Part shown: positions 1 through 10,487 of the stretch, piece after piece
Position numbering within the stretch: position 1 is the stretch's first letter
How the letters are laid out: each line of letters begins with the position of its first letter
DNA from: Vibrio owensii CAIM 1854 = LMG 25443
GTDB lineage: Bacteria > Pseudomonadota > Gammaproteobacteria > Enterobacterales > Vibrionaceae
Assembly: GCF_000817815.1 (NCBI RefSeq)
Contig: NZ_JPRD01000003.1
Coordinates: forward strand, 1 to 64,000
Length of the DNA: 64,000 bases
Reading direction: 5' to 3'
The notes under the pieces: generated by a model
Database searches by the model: none
Seen by the model: only the letters and a program-made list of their open reading frames with translations
What the model was told of the DNA's origin: nothing
Made by a program: the position numbers and the translations under genes

Positions 1-45
1 CTGATCGGCATTAGAGCATCACGCTCGGTCTTTTTGTACGTATGC

Positions 46-426
46 TCAGTGAAAGGCCATAATTAATAACGTCGAGAATATAACGAATAGAATGATTAGT
101 AGTATCAACCAATAAACCACGCTAACCCTAATGAGCCATTGAGGGCTTGTGTTGCGTACATCGCTCAGCCCCCGCTTTTTCCCAAGTCGAGGAAATGCGA
201 TGGTCGCAAGGAGGCTGGTGCCATAGATAAGAGAGCCAAAATGAAAACCGGAGCTGATGGCTAGCTCAACTTCAGAAAAATGTCGCTCGTTGAAAGCGTA
301 CTGTTTTACATTTTTGGGTGTAAAGAAGACGAGAAAAGCTCCTAGCACTACAAACCAAATAAACAACGCAGCACCTGATACAAAAAAAGCGATAAATGCG
401 ATATGTAGAAGCCAGAAAAAATCCAC
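46..426 (-). CDS. small inner-membrane protein of unknown function
   Basis: I do not recognise a family. The protein is about 126 residues, very hydrophobic, with a long N-terminal membrane stretch (about residues 5-36), a second hydrophobic stretch near 62-80 and a third at 100-126. Short polar loops carry a conserved-looking LGKKRGLSDV segment, so a 3-4 helix inner-membrane protein is the likely topology. A GTG two codons further upstream (432) is also in frame, but GTG at 426 is preferred because GAGG lies about 7 bases before it. It sits downstream of recD, separated by a terminator, so it is probably transcribed on its own. Confidence 0.6.
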   Translation of the reverse strand: MDFFWLLHIAFIAFFVSGAALFIWFVVLGAFLVFFTPKNVKQYAFNERHFSEVELAISSGFHFGSLIYGTSLLATIAFPRLGKKRGLSDVRNTSPQWLIRVSVVYWLILLIILFVIFSTLLIMAFH

Positions 427-508
427 GGTCACACCTCATTCGACATCAAAGCTCAAACAATATCGTCGAAAAAGCATGGGGTTCAATGCAGGTCGAATTA
501 CTCAGACA

Positions 509-535
509 TAAAAATGGCGGGATTACGACCCGCCA
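509..535 (-). terminator. Rho-independent terminator after recD
   Basis: Seven-base-pair perfect stem (TGGCGGG at 515-521, CCCGCCA at 529-535). Read on the minus strand it is followed by a T-rich run opposite 509-514. There is no T tract on the plus side, so it serves the minus-strand recBD transcript. Confidence 0.8.
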
Positions 536-586
536 CATAAAAACATATTCAGTTCATGAAAACTTCTCACTTTTGAATGAGTAAAC

Positions 587-2746
587 TCAATTTCTAAGTC
601 GCTCAACCAACCCACTCGCTCGGGTGGTTTTTACTTTAATTCCGCGCTTGAGAACATTCATCTCAGCGAACATCGCAAGGCGTTTCTTTGCACGGGTAAT
701 ACCTGTGTAGATCAGCTCGCGAGTGAGGATTGGGCTGAAATCTGGCGGCAAAATCATTAGCGTGTATTCAAACTCACTGCCCTGTGATTTATGAATGGTC
801 ATCGCATATGCGGTTTCATGCTCAGGGACTCGGCTTGGCAGCACCGACTTCACGCTGCCGTCTGGCAGTTCAAAGAACACTTTAAGGCGCGGCTCACCTT
901 CGCTGTCGTCTCGCATACAAATGCCGATATCACCGTTATACAATCCCAAGCCATGATCATTACGCGTGACCATTACAGGTCTGCCGTGATACCAAAGCTC
1001 GTCTTGGGTTTGAATAAACTTACGTGCAGCTAGTGCTTTTTCAATGCGTTGGTTTAAACCGGTCACACCAAAATCACCTTCACGAATGGCACACAATAGT
1101 CGGCATTGATTAAAGGTATCCAACACGGCTTTAGCTTTGTGGGTCAGTGTTTCTGGTTCCCCTGTCTTCTGGTCAATCTCTTGCTGTCCGATGCGTTTTA
1201 AATAACGACCATATTCGGCAACCAAAGTCTGCATCATCTGATTGTAGTTTTGGCTACTCAGAGCAAAGTGCTCGATATCAACAAAATCACGATTCCAAAC
1301 GTCATCCACTTTTGCGGCTGAGCCAGCATTAACCGCTTTTGCTAGCTGACCGATACCGGAGCGAGCATCGAATCGGTAACTCTTTTGCAGCATACATAGG
1401 CTATCGGCAATCGAAGCATTACTGTTGGTGCTGTAAGCCAAGGTGTCAAAGCCTGTTAACTTCGCGACCGCAGACGCCTGCTCTTTTCCGAAGCCAAATG
1501 CGTGGAACGAACAGATATCACCGAGCACCGCGCCAGCTTCTACCGATGCCAACTGGTCTTTATCTCCGAGGAGAATCAAACGTGCATGTTTTGGTAGCGC
1601 ATCGACGACTTTGTACATCATCGGCAGATCGACCATGGAGGCTTCATCCACCACTAAAATATCAAGGTGCAGCGGATTTTGTTTGTTATGACGAAACTCT
1701 GCACTGTTTGGGATCGCGCCCAGTAGTCGATGCAAAGTGCTCGACTCAGTCGGAATTTTCGCTTTAAGCTCAGGCTCTACTGGCAACTCTTGAATCGCTT
1801 TACCAATAGATTCCGTCAAACGTGCTGCCGCTTTACCCGTCGGCGCCACCAGCTTGATAGTAAGGTTTTTCTCTTGTCCTGCTTGCTCAATCAATGCGGC
1901 AAGCAGTTTGGTTACCGTAGTGGTTTTACCCGTACCCGGACCACCTGAAATCACCGCAAAACGACGCGTCAGTGCCACCGCTGCCGCGACCTTCTGCCAG
2001 TTAACACAAGCTGACAACGGTACAAGCTTGTCCAGCCCTTGCAGATCATGCACTTGTTTCGCTTGGCAGACTGCCGCATCAATGGCTGCCCAATCGAGAC
2101 TGTCTACAGTGACCACATCCAAATGATCACAGACTAATTGCTGGCGTAACACTTGGTTGCTAGTTCCTGCCTCTGTCGCTTTGGCTAATGCATTGAACAA
2201 AAAGTGATACTGACGAGCAAATAAATGATGCAGCAACTCAGACAAACGTGTGAACTCTTGAGGCTGAAGGTTTACAGCCGCACTGAGTTGATTGAGCTTG
2301 TCTGCCAACGTCACTTCATAGTGCCAATAGCGATGTAAGTAGAGCCGTTCGCCATCAAACATCATTGGCAAGGCTTCACCTTGAGCACCGACCAAGGCTG
2401 ACGCTTGCAGAAGCTCCACCCAATTGACGCCCTGCAGTTGAGTATTAAGCGCTAACGCAGACTCTCCAAACAGACCGAGCTTACTGGCAAGGTCTGCTGG
2501 TTGTCCTTGGCTATCAAACAGAGGCAAACAGATATGTCCTTTGCCTAATTCACTGCTGACCACGCCAGCAATAAATGCCAGTTCTTGACTGTTCACTTGT
2601 TGCTCGACTTGCGAATAGATAAAGCGCGCGAACTGGAAATCCAATTGGCGAATCGCCCCTTTGTTTGCTAGCGATTCTAACGTTGCCAATAGATCTGGCG
2701 TTGTCATTGCGCTGCTTTGTTCAGAAAGAAGATCATTGGTTTTCAT
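587..2746 (-). CDS. recD: exonuclease V (RecBCD) alpha subunit RecD
   Basis: RecD is the 5'-3' helicase of the RecBCD complex, which resects double-strand breaks and loads RecA at Chi. The helicase motifs of superfamily 1B are visible: Walker A GGPGTGKTT near residue 268, DEASMVD (Walker B), GDKDQLASVEAG (motif III), a TIHKSQGSEF motif V and a YTGITRAKK motif VI near the C-terminus. At about 719 residues it is longer than the E. coli protein (608). The ATG at 2746 overlaps the recB stop (ATGA), which points to translational coupling. An upstream TTG at 2749 is a less likely start. Confidence 0.95.
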   Translation of the reverse strand: MKTNDLLSEQSSAMTTPDLLATLESLANKGAIRQLDFQFARFIYSQVEQQVNSQELAFIAGVVSSELGKGHICLPLFDSQGQPADLASKLGLFGESALALNTQLQGVNWVELLQASALVGAQGEALPMMFDGERLYLHRYWHYEVTLADKLNQLSAAVNLQPQEFTRLSELLHHLFARQYHFLFNALAKATEAGTSNQVLRQQLVCDHLDVVTVDSLDWAAIDAAVCQAKQVHDLQGLDKLVPLSACVNWQKVAAAVALTRRFAVISGGPGTGKTTTVTKLLAALIEQAGQEKNLTIKLVAPTGKAAARLTESIGKAIQELPVEPELKAKIPTESSTLHRLLGAIPNSAEFRHNKQNPLHLDILVVDEASMVDLPMMYKVVDALPKHARLILLGDKDQLASVEAGAVLGDICSFHAFGFGKEQASAVAKLTGFDTLAYSTNSNASIADSLCMLQKSYRFDARSGIGQLAKAVNAGSAAKVDDVWNRDFVDIEHFALSSQNYNQMMQTLVAEYGRYLKRIGQQEIDQKTGEPETLTHKAKAVLDTFNQCRLLCAIREGDFGVTGLNQRIEKALAARKFIQTQDELWYHGRPVMVTRNDHGLGLYNGDIGICMRDDSEGEPRLKVFFELPDGSVKSVLPSRVPEHETAYAMTIHKSQGSEFEYTLMILPPDFSPILTRELIYTGITRAKKRLAMFAEMNVLKRGIKVKTTRASGLVERLRN

Positions 2747-5700
2747 CAAATTAACTCCATCTGACCCGATTCACTGGATCGTGTGTCAGGTGCTTGACCA
2801 TCAATCAAATGATCCATTTCTTGTAAAAATTCGAAAGTTGGCTTGGCAGAGAAAATACCGTGATCACTTTGCCCATCCATCCCGCGCAAGAACAGGTAAT
2901 AAACGCCGCCAAAGTGCTGTTCATAATCATAATTTGGCAATCTGCTGCGTAAGAAACGATGCAGCGCCAAAGCATAGATTTGGTATTGCAGATCGTAGCG
3001 ATGATCCGCCATCGCCGACTTCAATGCATCGCCATGGTAATGGAGTACATCATCACCTAAGTGGTTCGATTTCCAGTCGAGGACGTAGTATTTGCCTTGG
3101 TGCTCAAACACCAAGTCAATAAAGCCTTTCAACATGCCTTGTACGGTTTGGAAACCCAGATCGCCCGCTTTGGCTGAGAGCGGATCATGACGTTGAATCA
3201 CACGGTTCAATGCTGGTGCAGACAGCACTTCAATCGGCAGTAAGAATTCCATCTCAACCAAACGTTGCGCCGGACCTTTCTGATTGAGTAGCAGTGCTTT
3301 GCTATCCAAAGGCGTTGCCAACACGGTATCAATCAACTGTTGCAGGATTGGCAGCCACTCTTCATCAAGCTGCTCACTTTCCATCAAGCCGAGGATGATT
3401 TGGGTGTTCTCTTCCGTTGTCGCTGGTTGAGTAAACTCAATTTCCTCAAATAAGCTATGCAGAAAAGTACCCGGACGTGCGCCACGCGGGAAGTTGAAGA
3501 TAGAGCGTTCTGGCTCAACCAATTCCGCCTCATCTTGCTCTTCTGAAGAGTCGATATCAAAGCCGGTGATTTCAATCGTCGCGTCATGTTCAGCATGATG
3601 AGAACCTTGCTTAACCAAGCCCGAGTAACTGGTGATGCGCCAGTTTCTATCAATTGGGTTTTGCAGCTCTTTAGCTGTCAACGCTTCTAACTCAGTTTGC
3701 TCCGCAACATACATCTCATCGTACTGCTTTGGAGGCTCACAAATCACGACGTTATCGAGATTCTCTTGCTGCTTCTTCAACCCAACAAACAAATCGTTGA
3801 TGCCGCCTTCTTGACCGTTTTGTACCAAGTAACCAATCGCACTGTGATGCACGCCGGTTGGCTCTTTGGTTGAGCGACCATTGCGCAGTGGTGAAGCACC
3901 AATAAAGCAGGCATACACGGCACGCGTTAGCGCTACATAGATGAGGCGCAAGTCTTCAGCAAGGCGCTCTTTATCTGCCTGTTTTAACGACGCATCATTG
4001 CCCGTGATATCAAGTACAGTGCGGTCGTTCTCAGCGTCGTAGTATTTGGCTTCACTCGCTTCTCGGTAACCAAACACAAATGGCAGAAAGACCAAGTCAT
4101 ATTCCAGACCTTTGGATTTGTGAATGGTGACGATTTGCACCAAGTTACGCTCTGATTCCAAACGCTGAATTTGGTCATCGCTGCCACCCAGCCCATGTTC
4201 TGCATCGCTGATGGATTGCGCCAACCAACGCAGCAAGCCGTGGTCGCTGTCTAATTCGTTACTCGCTTGCTGCAGTAACTCACCAATGTGCATCAGATCG
4301 GTAAGCACTCGCTCACCGTTTTCGCTTTGTGAGCTAGCCCCTTCTTCTAGCAGACGCTCAGCAATATGGCGCTTACTGATCACTGCTCGCAGCATAGGTA
4401 GCACACCACGTTGCACCCAAAGCTTACGGTATTCTTTGAACTCGTTAACCGCGTTTTCCCACACGGTTTCGTCGTTATTGAGGGCGTCTAAGCTGGCAGC
4501 ATCCAGAGCGAATAATTCTGATGCTAGGCTGGCGCGCAGTGCTCTGTCGTTTTCTGGCGTTAATACCGCTTGCAGCAAACGCTGTAAGTCTTGTGCGACG
4601 GAACTGGTAAACACACTATCGCGGTTGGACAAATACACACTAGCAATGCCTTGGTCTGCTAACGCCTGTTTGACCATGCGACCTTCGCTACCCGTTCGCA
4701 CCAATACTGCAATGTCGCCCGCTTTAACTGGCTTCTGCTTTTCGCCATTGACCAAACACGCTTGGCCTTGTTGCGCTGCGGTCAAAATGGTTTGAATTTG
4801 GCTCGCTGCCGCCTCTGCCATGGCGGTGAGGTATTCACCTTTTGGCAATGGTTTATCTTCCGCTTCTTGCAGCCAATAAGTCAGTGCAGGTTGCTTTTGA
4901 CCACCCATGGTCCAAACGCGTTTGTCGGCACTTGGGCTGTAATCCACAGAATGGAATGGAATGTCGGAGTCATAAATAAACGGACTATCTGGCAGAGCAA
5001 AAATCTGGTTCACTGCCAATACCATATCGGCACTTGATCGCCAGTTGGTGCCAAGCGTGTAGTGAGCACTAACTTGGTTACGCGCCTTGATGTAAGTGAA
5101 GATGTCCGCTCCACGGAAACCGTAAATCGCCTGTTTCGGGTCACCGATCATAAACAAACCGCACTCAGGATTATCCAAATAAATGCGACTGAAAATGCTG
5201 TATTGCAGTGGGTCGGTATCTTGGAATTCATCGATCATCGCAACCGGATAAAGCGTGCGAATACGCTCTGTCAGTAGTGCGGTTTCATCGGTATCAATCG
5301 AGGCAGAAAGCTGAGTCAGCAAGTCATCGAATGACAACCATTGTTTCTGATTTTTTGCTTTTGCCAGCATCACGCGACAATGCTCAATCGCATGAGCCAA
5401 TAGCGGCGCTTTTAAGCTGATTGGGTTGGCAAGAAAAGCTTCTATCGCCTCAAACACAGGATGCTGTGGTGCAGTGCCTTTCGGGGTTTTCTCAAGCAAC
5501 ACATTCTGGGCGAACTTCTCCAGCTTATCTGGATAGTCATAGCCCGTGGTTTCTGTCGAAGCCCATATGTTGACCGCTTCTAACCAAGTCGGTAGAGACT
5601 TTTTGGTGTAGCTGCGTTTGTTGACGTCGGAATCAGAAATCAGCGCGAGGAAGTCCTCTTGGCTATCACGCCATTGGGCTTTCAAAGCATCAATTTGCTT

Positions 5701-6384
5701 TAAGTTTTGCTCATGCAAATCGGCAAGACTACCCTGCATTGCAGGAACAGAGAGACTTAGCGGCGCGCCTGTGAGGTAGTTGCTGATGTCATACAGCAGA
5801 TCCGATGGCGAGCCCCATAGTTGGCGCACTTCTCCAGCCAAAGCGAATGGCAGAGGATAGAAGTTACGACGCCAGTAATCAGCAACCACTTGCGCTTTAA
5901 GATGGCTTTCGTCTGTCACAAACTCATTATTGAAACGACTACCGGATTCGAATGCGTTTTGCGTCAGCATGCGTTGGCAGAAACCGTGAATGGTGTACAC
6001 CGCAGCTTCATCCATTTGGCGCTCTGCTTGCAAAAGGATCTCGGCGGCTTGCTTATGATCCTCAATTTCTTCCAATAAAGGTTGAATCACAGGATCTGAG
6101 CTTTGTCCGCGAGCGAATGCGATCCTCGCGTCGTGAATACGCGCACGAATACGATCACGCAGCTCCGCCGTTGCAGCTTCGGTAAAGGTCACCACCAGAA
6201 TTTGATCCACGGTCAACGGCACGCGGTGCTTCGTATCGGCAGTGCCATGCCCTAGTAGGAGTCGCAGATACAAACCCGCGATGGTAAAGGTTTTACCCGT
6301 GCCCGCCGATGCTTCAATTAGCCTTGCACCATGCAGTGGAAAAGTCATGGTTTGCAGTGGAGTTGGAACTGACATTTGCGCCAT
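2746..6384 (-). CDS. recB: exonuclease V (RecBCD) beta subunit RecB
   Basis: RecB is the 3'-5' helicase and the only nuclease of RecBCD. The N-terminus has the UvrD-type Walker A IEASAGTGKTFT (about residues 23-34), then VTFTEAATAELRDR, the DEFQDTDP Walker B and GDPKQAIYGFRGAD motif III. In the C-terminal part TIHKSKGLEYD and LIYVALTRA are motifs V and VI. The nuclease domain carries VLDWKSN, with the catalytic Asp and Lys, and the tyrosine-rich segment after it. At 1212 residues it has the usual family length. The ATG at 6384 is preceded by GGAGAG. It is followed directly by recD. A 290-bp spacer separates it from recC, where E. coli has ptrA. Confidence 0.97.
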   Translation of the reverse strand: MAQMSVPTPLQTMTFPLHGARLIEASAGTGKTFTIAGLYLRLLLGHGTADTKHRVPLTVDQILVVTFTEAATAELRDRIRARIHDARIAFARGQSSDPVIQPLLEEIEDHKQAAEILLQAERQMDEAAVYTIHGFCQRMLTQNAFESGSRFNNEFVTDESHLKAQVVADYWRRNFYPLPFALAGEVRQLWGSPSDLLYDISNYLTGAPLSLSVPAMQGSLADLHEQNLKQIDALKAQWRDSQEDFLALISDSDVNKRSYTKKSLPTWLEAVNIWASTETTGYDYPDKLEKFAQNVLLEKTPKGTAPQHPVFEAIEAFLANPISLKAPLLAHAIEHCRVMLAKAKNQKQWLSFDDLLTQLSASIDTDETALLTERIRTLYPVAMIDEFQDTDPLQYSIFSRIYLDNPECGLFMIGDPKQAIYGFRGADIFTYIKARNQVSAHYTLGTNWRSSADMVLAVNQIFALPDSPFIYDSDIPFHSVDYSPSADKRVWTMGGQKQPALTYWLQEAEDKPLPKGEYLTAMAEAAASQIQTILTAAQQGQACLVNGEKQKPVKAGDIAVLVRTGSEGRMVKQALADQGIASVYLSNRDSVFTSSVAQDLQRLLQAVLTPENDRALRASLASELFALDAASLDALNNDETVWENAVNEFKEYRKLWVQRGVLPMLRAVISKRHIAERLLEEGASSQSENGERVLTDLMHIGELLQQASNELDSDHGLLRWLAQSISDAEHGLGGSDDQIQRLESERNLVQIVTIHKSKGLEYDLVFLPFVFGYREASEAKYYDAENDRTVLDITGNDASLKQADKERLAEDLRLIYVALTRAVYACFIGASPLRNGRSTKEPTGVHHSAIGYLVQNGQEGGINDLFVGLKKQQENLDNVVICEPPKQYDEMYVAEQTELEALTAKELQNPIDRNWRITSYSGLVKQGSHHAEHDATIEITGFDIDSSEEQDEAELVEPERSIFNFPRGARPGTFLHSLFEEIEFTQPATTEENTQIILGLMESEQLDEEWLPILQQLIDTVLATPLDSKALLLNQKGPAQRLVEMEFLLPIEVLSAPALNRVIQRHDPLSAKAGDLGFQTVQGMLKGFIDLVFEHQGKYYVLDWKSNHLGDDVLHYHGDALKSAMADHRYDLQYQIYALALHRFLRSRLPNYDYEQHFGGVYYLFLRGMDGQSDHGIFSAKPTFEFLQEMDHLIDGQAPDTRSSESGQMELI

Positions 6385-6674
6385 AACGCTGAATCTCTCC
6401 GGATTATCGACTGATCGAACTGTGATCTATCGTTAAAAATTCTATTAATATGTCTAATAGGTTGGAATATTTAGACCTTTGTGGGATCTCACTCACGGTT
6501 ATCATTACGGAGTACCGTTAGTATGCGCCTCACGAGATAAGCCAAGCCTTTCAGGCGGCTACACTCAAACGAATCATGGTCCCTCTGACCTTGTGGCCGT
6601 ACAGCGAACGCCCTACAAAAAATAATGATTTTCTGGCGGCCACCCTACTCTCTTCTTTATCTAAATAATCCAAC
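6385..6674. other. recC-recB spacer with several hairpins, no gene
   Basis: This 290-bp stretch has no convincing ORF. Inverted repeats are frequent: GTGGCCG (6593-6599) with CGGCCAC (6637-6643), GCCT/AGGC (6546-6556), CGCCT (6525-6529) with AGGCG (6553-6557), and ACGG/CCGT (6507-6518). There is no clear terminator T tract on either strand. It probably holds the recB promoter and perhaps a structured leader or small RNA; this is inference. Confidence 0.4.
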
Positions 6675-9600
6675 TTACTTTTCATCATCGGCATCCATCG
6701 CCGTCAATCTTGCGCCTTGAAGAACCAATGCAGTCAGTGTGCGAACTTCTGCTGCAAGCTCATCATTCCAAGCAGACCAAATACGCGAAATATACGCATT
6801 GTTTCCTTCGCCTGGGCTCATGTAACCATCATTGAATGCGTCCGCCATTTTCTTCAGCGATTTCTCTTCGTCATCAGCCCAGTGGCCACGACTAAAGCCC
6901 GCCTCGACACACGCCAGTGCTGTTTTCGGGAAATATGGTAATGGCTTGGTCATGCCTTCAAAAAACAGACGTACTAATTCAGCAAGCAGTTGTTTCGCTT
7001 GCGCAGCGTCTGCCATTGCTGGGTAAACTAAATGCACCGCGCCTTCCTTGCGGTCATAACCGATAACGTGGGTCTTTCTAGCCTGACCCGAGGCAGACAT
7101 AGCAAGAAGATCGATCCATGCAGCAAGGTAATCCTGCGCACGAATTTTACCGCTGCGGTAGCGAATCAATCCAGACTGATAGCATTGAGTCAGCCAACCG
7201 GTTAGACGGATGTTTTTTCCTTCACCAAGCACATCGAAGGTAAGGTCGATTTCTAAATCGTCTTGCGGTGCGCCGGATAAAAACGCCAACTTATCCACCA
7301 GCTCTTCCGCTTGCACGCGGTTGGTTTCAAACTCGATATCACCAAATGCGCCAACCGGTAATTTGCCCTGTGCGCGTTGCTCACTCATAAAGTGCTTGAG
7401 TACATCTGCTTTTGCGGCCGGTTGGGTAATGGCGGTTTCGAGCAAGGTTTCCAGTAGCTCATCACGCATTTGATAGCTTTCCAAACCGCCTAACACGAAT
7501 GGTTCATCGTCTTCCATCACTGGCAATGGCGGCTCGAACATCACTTTCAAACGGCGGTTAAAGAAATACTGCACTGGCAAACGCCAGAAGCGTTGTAATT
7601 CCACCAAGTCCAACTCGATTGGGAAGGTTGCGCCAAGTAAGTAATCATCCAATGCGCGGTTAAACTCGCCACGCGCATGACCTTGCGATTGATTGCTTTG
7701 GGTCAACGCCGCTGGAATCCACTCTTTGGCATAGCTTGAGTGAGAACCTTGGAATGCACTTGGGCTAAATGGCACCATGGCATGCACGTTCACTAACTCG
7801 TTGAGTAGTTTATCTCCGGAATCATCGACTGGCTGGTCTTGATCGCCATCTAGGCAGTAGTTCTGATGGCAATATTCCATCAATTCAGACACCAGAACAG
7901 ACGGTACTCGTTCGGTGTTATCTTGAATAGAACGCCCAACGTAACTGATGTACAAACTTTGCTGCGCAGACAACATGGCTTCTAAGAATAGGTAACGGTC
8001 ATCGTCTCGGCGTGAACGGTCGCCCGGTTTAGTACGACCCGTCATTAAGTCAAAACCTTCTGGTGGCATTGAGCGCGGGTAGACCCCATCGTTCATACCC
8101 AGCAGACACACGGTTCTAAATGGGATCGAGCGCATCGGCATCAAAGTACAGAAGTTCACTTGCCCGGCAAGGAAGCGCTGGCTGACCCGTGTTCCTGACA
8201 GCTTGTTTTGCAGATACTGGCTAACAATAGAAGGCGACAAGGCATCATCAAATGCCGCATCGGTTAGCTGTTCTTTCAGTTGGCTTAAGGTATCTCGAAT
8301 CGACTTGAGCGCCATTTCCCCTTCTAGCTCAACGGAGAAGAAGTCATCCAACATCGCCACCAAGGCTTCACGCCATGCATCAATCGACTGAACATGGGAA
8401 AGTTTGCGGCGATATTGGCTAATTTGTTGGATAAAGTGGGCTAACTTACCAGCAAGTTCTGCGCCCATACCTTGCACTTCATTGTATGGCGAGAGGCTAC
8501 CCTCTTGCGCTTCAAACAAACCGGCAGATTCTGGCATCGCGTAACCTAATAACATACGCTGGATACCAAATTGCCATGTATTTTGGCGTGTTTCTGGCAG
8601 TTCAAATTCGCTGCCCGTATGGCTATCTAGCCCCCAGCGAATGCCGGATTCTTCCACCCATTGTTTGGCTTGAAGGAAATCATCTTCGCTCAAGTCGAAT
8701 CGCTTCAAAATCGCCGGCGTTTCTAACAGCTCAAGTAATTCAGAAGCCAAGCAACGTGTATTCGGTAAATTAACAAGTTGCATGAAAGCCGCCAAAATGG
8801 GGCTTTCTTGATCGGCCGTTCGGTCTGAAATCGAGTAAGGGATAAATCGCTCACCCGGCGCATTGCCGAACACCGCCTGAATCGCAGGGCTGTAGGCATT
8901 GATGTCTGCCACCATGACAATAATATCGCGCGGTTTCAGTGTCGGATCAGCATCGAACATTGCCAAAAGCTGATCGTGTAGCACTTCCACTTCTCGCATT
9001 GGGCTGTGGCAAGAGTGCAAGCTCAGAGATTTATCACCTAAACTCACCACTTGTTTGTGCTGACTGCTGTCGATTTGCTCGTCGTCTTGGTGCTCTTCTA
9101 AATTAAGAATATCTGCTTGAAGTTGATGAAGCAGACTGTCGCGCTCGACATCTACAAAAGCTTCAATCTCATGGGATTCGAGCTGCGACAACAGATACAT
9201 GTTATCGCGTCCAAGTTTACCCATCGACGCCAACAAGCTGTTACCCACCACATCGGTATGCAGCTCATCCACCACGTTTTCTTCTAGTGAACCTTTTAAC
9301 TGCTCACTCTCACCTTGTACTTCAGAATGGTCTTCTTGCCAGACCACGTGCTGACGATGTTTTGCTGCTAGGCGAGCTAGGAATTTACGGTCGCGTACCT
9401 CACCCCAGTAATAGCGACAAGGGTTGGTAAACATCAAGTGCACATCAATGTGTTCACCAATGGCTTTGAGCGCATCCATGTAACGTGGCGGCAGTGAAGA
9501 GATACCAAACACAAACAGACGCTTCGGCAGATGGTCAAAGTTACCGTTGAAGTTTTCGAGCGTATCAATGAAGTGTTCGTACAAATTGGCACGATGATAA

Positions 9601-10148
9601 GGCGATTGCCCAAGGGTAACCGTGTGGTCGTACAATGCTTGCCACAAAACTGGCTGCCATGGGTGTTCGTCTTCAAGTTCAGGTACCGTTTGTCCGGCTT
9701 CCCAGCTTGCAATCCATTCTGGGCGATACACCAAATAACCATCGAAGATATCAGCAATTTTCTCTGCCAATTGATACAGCTTGGAATTGTCAGTGTCGTC
9801 CTGAAGATAACGAGCCAAAGGTTCGAATGATGCTTCGTTTAGTAAACCCGGAAGCAAGTGCATCAACTTCCACGTCATGGCTTCTTTGTTGAAGGCACTG
9901 CGCTTAGGCACATCAGCCAATACTTGGGTGAACATGTCCCAAATGAAAGTCGCTGGCAGCGGAAATTCTAGGTTTGCCGCAACACCAAACTCTTTCGCCA
10001 ATTCCATTTTTAACCACTGAGACATGCCCGGGCTTTGAACCAGAATTTGCTCTTTTTCGAATGGGTTTTCTAATGGATTGATGCGAATCAGTTCAACAAG
10101 AAGTGATTTGAGAACATCGACCTGATTGGAGTGATAGACAGTAAACAA
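6675..10148 (-). CDS. recC: exonuclease V (RecBCD) gamma subunit RecC
   Basis: RecC is the scaffold and Chi-recognising subunit of RecBCD; it is built like an inactive helicase-nuclease. The start region (FTVYHSNQ, then QSPGMSQWL and FPLPATFIWDMF) matches the RecC N-terminus closely, and the protein is about 1157 residues, the family length. Two TTG codons are possible starts: the one at 10148 aligns with the E. coli start, while the one at 10169 would add seven residues. Neither has a strong Shine-Dalgarno sequence. It is divergent from the YejM-like gene and lies upstream of recB and recD. Confidence 0.95.
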   Translation of the reverse strand: MFTVYHSNQVDVLKSLLVELIRINPLENPFEKEQILVQSPGMSQWLKMELAKEFGVAANLEFPLPATFIWDMFTQVLADVPKRSAFNKEAMTWKLMHLLPGLLNEASFEPLARYLQDDTDNSKLYQLAEKIADIFDGYLVYRPEWIASWEAGQTVPELEDEHPWQPVLWQALYDHTVTLGQSPYHRANLYEHFIDTLENFNGNFDHLPKRLFVFGISSLPPRYMDALKAIGEHIDVHLMFTNPCRYYWGEVRDRKFLARLAAKHRQHVVWQEDHSEVQGESEQLKGSLEENVVDELHTDVVGNSLLASMGKLGRDNMYLLSQLESHEIEAFVDVERDSLLHQLQADILNLEEHQDDEQIDSSQHKQVVSLGDKSLSLHSCHSPMREVEVLHDQLLAMFDADPTLKPRDIIVMVADINAYSPAIQAVFGNAPGERFIPYSISDRTADQESPILAAFMQLVNLPNTRCLASELLELLETPAILKRFDLSEDDFLQAKQWVEESGIRWGLDSHTGSEFELPETRQNTWQFGIQRMLLGYAMPESAGLFEAQEGSLSPYNEVQGMGAELAGKLAHFIQQISQYRRKLSHVQSIDAWREALVAMLDDFFSVELEGEMALKSIRDTLSQLKEQLTDAAFDDALSPSIVSQYLQNKLSGTRVSQRFLAGQVNFCTLMPMRSIPFRTVCLLGMNDGVYPRSMPPEGFDLMTGRTKPGDRSRRDDDRYLFLEAMLSAQQSLYISYVGRSIQDNTERVPSVLVSELMEYCHQNYCLDGDQDQPVDDSGDKLLNELVNVHAMVPFSPSAFQGSHSSYAKEWIPAALTQSNQSQGHARGEFNRALDDYLLGATFPIELDLVELQRFWRLPVQYFFNRRLKVMFEPPLPVMEDDEPFVLGGLESYQMRDELLETLLETAITQPAAKADVLKHFMSEQRAQGKLPVGAFGDIEFETNRVQAEELVDKLAFLSGAPQDDLEIDLTFDVLGEGKNIRLTGWLTQCYQSGLIRYRSGKIRAQDYLAAWIDLLAMSASGQARKTHVIGYDRKEGAVHLVYPAMADAAQAKQLLAELVRLFFEGMTKPLPYFPKTALACVEAGFSRGHWADDEEKSLKKMADAFNDGYMSPGEGNNAYISRIWSAWNDELAAEVRTLTALVLQGARLTAMDADDEK

Positions 10149-10169
10149 AGTAGGAGCACCGAATGCCAA

Positions 10170-10487
10170 TGGAAACTGCTAGCAAGCTTAGCACAGCCAC
10201 ATTTATTCCTAGAGCGATCTCGATAGCTTAAATAACAAAAGGTTAGAGAACACTCAAACTCTGCGCAAATAACCAGCAACTGACATTTGTAAGTCACGTC
10301 TTACACGCAAATACAAAGCGTGACATCAGTCACAACTATTTCATGATAAAAAACACTGTTTTATAATTCACGCAAATTTTTATAACAATACCCATCAAAT
10401 TGAATATTGAGTGAAAGGCGAAGAATCACGGGAGTCAAGTCATCTTGATTTCACGCTGAGCCGCACTTTGTTCTTGATTTGATAGGG
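10170..10487. other. divergent promoter region between recC and the YejM-like gene
   Basis: About 310 bp, AT-rich, with no ORF that I trust. It should contain the recC promoter (minus) and the promoter of the plus-strand membrane protein. Short dyads such as GTGAC/GTCAC near 10320-10332 are present, but I cannot name a binding protein. Confidence 0.4.
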
